Assembly: GCA_015222405.1 (NCBI GenBank)
Contig: JADFVG010000202.1
Span: forward strand, 1-6,228
DNA from: Chloroflexota bacterium
GTDB taxonomy: Bacteria; Chloroflexota; Dehalococcoidia; E44-bin15
Direction of reading: 5' to 3'
Length of the DNA: 6,228 nucleotides
Shown here: one piece after another, positions 4,657 through 6,228 of the stretch
Layout of the letters: every line of letters starts with the position of its first letter
Position numbering within the stretch: the stretch's first letter is position 1
Program-made: the position numbers and the translations under genes
Notes under the pieces: generated by a model
Seen by the model: the letters and a program-made list of their open reading frames with translations, nothing else
Databases searched by the model: none
Told to the model about the DNA's origin: nothing

Positions 4657-6051
4657 TCAAGTTGCCTCCAGCTCCTTCCCCCTCTCCACCGCCTCGTCGA
4701 TGGTGCCCATCATGTAGAAGGCCTGCTCGGGGAGATCGTCATGCTGCCCGTCGAGGATCTCCTTGAAGCCGCGCACGGTCTCCTTAACCGGCACATACTT
4801 GCCCGACCTGCCGGTAAAGGCCTCGGCAACAGACATGGGCTGGGAGAGGAAGCGCTGAATCTTGCGCGCTCGGGCTACGCTGAGCTTGTCCTCCTCGCTC
4901 AACTCTTCGATACCCAGGATGGCGATGATGTCCTGGAGGTCTTTGTAGCGCTGGAGCACCCGCTGCACCCCACGGGCCACCTCGTAATGCTCTTGACCAA
5001 CAACGCGGGGATCAAGGATGCGGGATGTGGACGCCAGGGGGTCAACGGCGGGATATAACCCCTGCTCAGCGATAGAGCGCTCCAGGGCGATGACAGCATC
5101 GAGGTGAGCAAAGACGGTGGCCACCCCGGGATCGGTGTAGTCATCGGCGGGGACATAGATCGCCTGGAAGGAAGTGATGGAACCCCTCTTGGTCGAGGTG
5201 ATCCTCTCCTGCAGGTCGCCCATCTCGGTGGACAAAGTGGGCTGATAGCCCACCGCCGAGGGCATGCGACCGAGGAGCGCCGAAACCTCCATGCCAGCCA
5301 TGATATAACGATAGATATTATCGATGAACAGCAGCACATCCTGCCCTTCCACGTCGCGGAAGTATTCCGCCATGGTAAGCCCGGTGAGACCGACACGCAT
5401 CCTGACCCCCGGCGGCTCGTTCATCTGCCCGAAAACGAGGACCGTCTTATCGATGACCCCTGAGGCCCTCATCTCATACCACAGGTCATTACCCTCACGG
5501 GAGCGCTCCCCTATTCCAGCGAAGACGGAGAAGCCGCCGTGGACGGTAGCGATATTGTGAATGAGTTCCATGATGATAATGGTCTTACCCACCCCAGCAC
5601 CACCAAAGGCCCCCACCTTCCCCCCTCTGGTGAACGGGGTAATGAGGTCGACAACCTTAAGCCCGGTCTCCAGCATCTGGGTGGATGTCTCCTGCTCCTG
5701 AAAGGAGGGAGGGGCACGATGTATCGGCCAATGCTCCTCGGCATCAACAGGTCCCAGGTCGTCCAGGGGTTCCCCCATGACATTGAAAAGCCGGCCCAGG
5801 GTGGCTCTGCCCACGGGGACGGTGAGCGGCGCCGCACTGTCTATAGCCTCGGCACCCCTCTCCAGACCATCAGTGGGGGACATGGCGAGGCAGCGAACCC
5901 AGTTGTTCCCCACATGCTGCTGCACCTCGAGCACAATCTCGCCCCCATCCAGGGGGATCTTGATAGCATTGTGGAGCGACGGCAGCCCATCAGGGGGAAA
6001 CTCAATGTCCACCACTGTGCCAATAACCTGAGCTACTTTTCCTTTAGCCAT
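4657..6051 (-). CDS. atpD: F1 ATP synthase beta subunit
   Basis: This is the catalytic subunit of the F1 sector, which makes ATP from ADP and phosphate as gamma rotates. The 464-residue product is full length. The N-terminal barrel (about 1-80) begins KVAQVIGTVVDIEFP. The nucleotide-binding domain has the P-loop GGAGVGKT (150-157), the catalytic glutamate in GERSREGND (181-189, Glu182), Walker B VLLFIDN (239-245) and ALLGRMPSAVGYQPTL (258-273). The C-terminal helical domain carries EELSEED (382-388), a conservative form of the DELSEED lever, then RKIQRFLSQP (396-405) and LPEQAFYM (440-447). ATG 6051 has AGGGGTG at 6057-6063, 5 nt upstream, and lies 13 bp after atpG, so the two are co-transcribed. 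Instead of atpC, the next gene downstream is the PRTase, 52 bp on. All key catalytic residues are present, so the enzyme should be active. Confidence 0.99.
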   Translation of the reverse strand: MAKGKVAQVIGTVVDIEFPPDGLPSLHNAIKIPLDGGEIVLEVQQHVGNNWVRCLAMSPTDGLERGAEAIDSAAPLTVPVGRATLGRLFNVMGEPLDDLGPVDAEEHWPIHRAPPSFQEQETSTQMLETGLKVVDLITPFTRGGKVGAFGGAGVGKTIIIMELIHNIATVHGGFSVFAGIGERSREGNDLWYEMRASGVIDKTVLVFGQMNEPPGVRMRVGLTGLTMAEYFRDVEGQDVLLFIDNIYRYIMAGMEVSALLGRMPSAVGYQPTLSTEMGDLQERITSTKRGSITSFQAIYVPADDYTDPGVATVFAHLDAVIALERSIAEQGLYPAVDPLASTSRILDPRVVGQEHYEVARGVQRVLQRYKDLQDIIAILGIEELSEEDKLSVARARKIQRFLSQPMSVAEAFTGRSGKYVPVKETVRGFKEILDGQHDDLPEQAFYMMGTIDEAVERGKELEAT

Positions 6052-6064
6052 CTTTTCACCCCTT

Positions 6065-6228
6065 CTAGACCAGCGCTGCAGCTCCTCCGGTGATGTCCAA
6101 AAGCTCCTTGGTGATCATCTCCTGGCGCACCTTATTATAGGTTAGCGTAAGGTCCTCGATGAGTTCGTTGGCATTGTCGGTGGCGGCACGCATGGCCACC
6201 ATCCTCGCCGACTGCTCGCTGGCAATGG
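6065..6228 (-). CDS. atpG: F1 ATP synthase gamma subunit, C-terminal end only
   Basis: Only the last 53 codons and the TAG stop (6065-6067) are in the window; the 5' part lies beyond the right edge. The visible sequence, SEQSARMVAMRAATDNANEL followed by IEDLTLTYNKVRQEMITKEL and LDITGGAAALV, is the conserved C-terminal helix of gamma, the rotor shaft that threads the alpha3beta3 ring. It precedes atpD by 13 bp in the normal atpA-atpG-atpD-atpC order. Confidence 0.96.
   Translation of the reverse strand, partial: IASEQSARMVAMRAATDNANELIEDLTLTYNKVRQEMITKELLDITGGAAALV

Noticed and set aside
4657..6051. AtpD segment IDNIYRYIMAGMEVS looks different from the textbook IFRFTQAGSEVS.
   Set aside because: IYRY also occurs in Escherichia coli AtpD, and the remaining changes are at positions known to vary; all catalytic motifs are intact.
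1..6228. CRISPR arrays, tRNA/rRNA genes, insertion sequences or transposases.
   Set aside because: None seen; the only repeat array is the 18-bp run without spacers inside khpA, and no terminal inverted repeats or target duplications were noticed around the atp cassette.

Overview
The window is bacterial chromosomal DNA, densely packed, with both strands used. The gene set (rpsP, a KhpA-type KH gene, rimM, the redox repressor rex, and an F1F0 ATP synthase operon running toward them) suggests a member of the Chloroflexota, perhaps Dehalococcoidia-like. That placement is an inference from gene order and general protein character. No rRNA or other phylogenetic marker was available to test it.

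Layout. Positions 1-486 (minus) hold the first 162 codons of endonuclease V (nfi), a DNA-repair enzyme; the gene runs off the left edge. Positions 487-590 are a divergent promoter region with two near-consensus sigma70-type promoters, one for nfi and one for rpsP. Positions 591-2651 (plus) carry rpsP, khpA, rimM and rex, probably one transcription unit: a ribosomal protein, an RNA-binding protein and a 30S maturation factor, followed by an NADH-sensing repressor where trmD-rplS often sits in other bacteria. The 3' end of khpA contains an exact 18-bp in-frame tandem repeat.

Positions 2628-6228 (minus) are the end of the ATP synthase operon: atpG (C-terminal end only), atpD, then two foreign-looking genes, then atpC. 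The two interposed genes encode a ComF-like phosphoribosyltransferase and a short DprA/Smf-like Rossmann protein. They overlap by ATGA and have their own strong promoter just after atpD. This pairing matches the domain composition described for the ShosTA toxin-antitoxin/anti-phage system. It is the most interesting feature of the window: a probable defence or nucleotide-signalling module between the beta and epsilon genes of an essential operon. atpC meets rex tail to tail, and their coding sequences overlap by 24 bp.

How the parts work together: the left half is translation and repair housekeeping, and the right half is energy conservation. Rex could link NADH/NAD+ state to energy metabolism, but I saw no convincing Rex operator here. 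The ComF-like/DprA-like pair appears to be a passenger with its own promoter, although atpC now lies immediately downstream of it and is probably co-transcribed with it.
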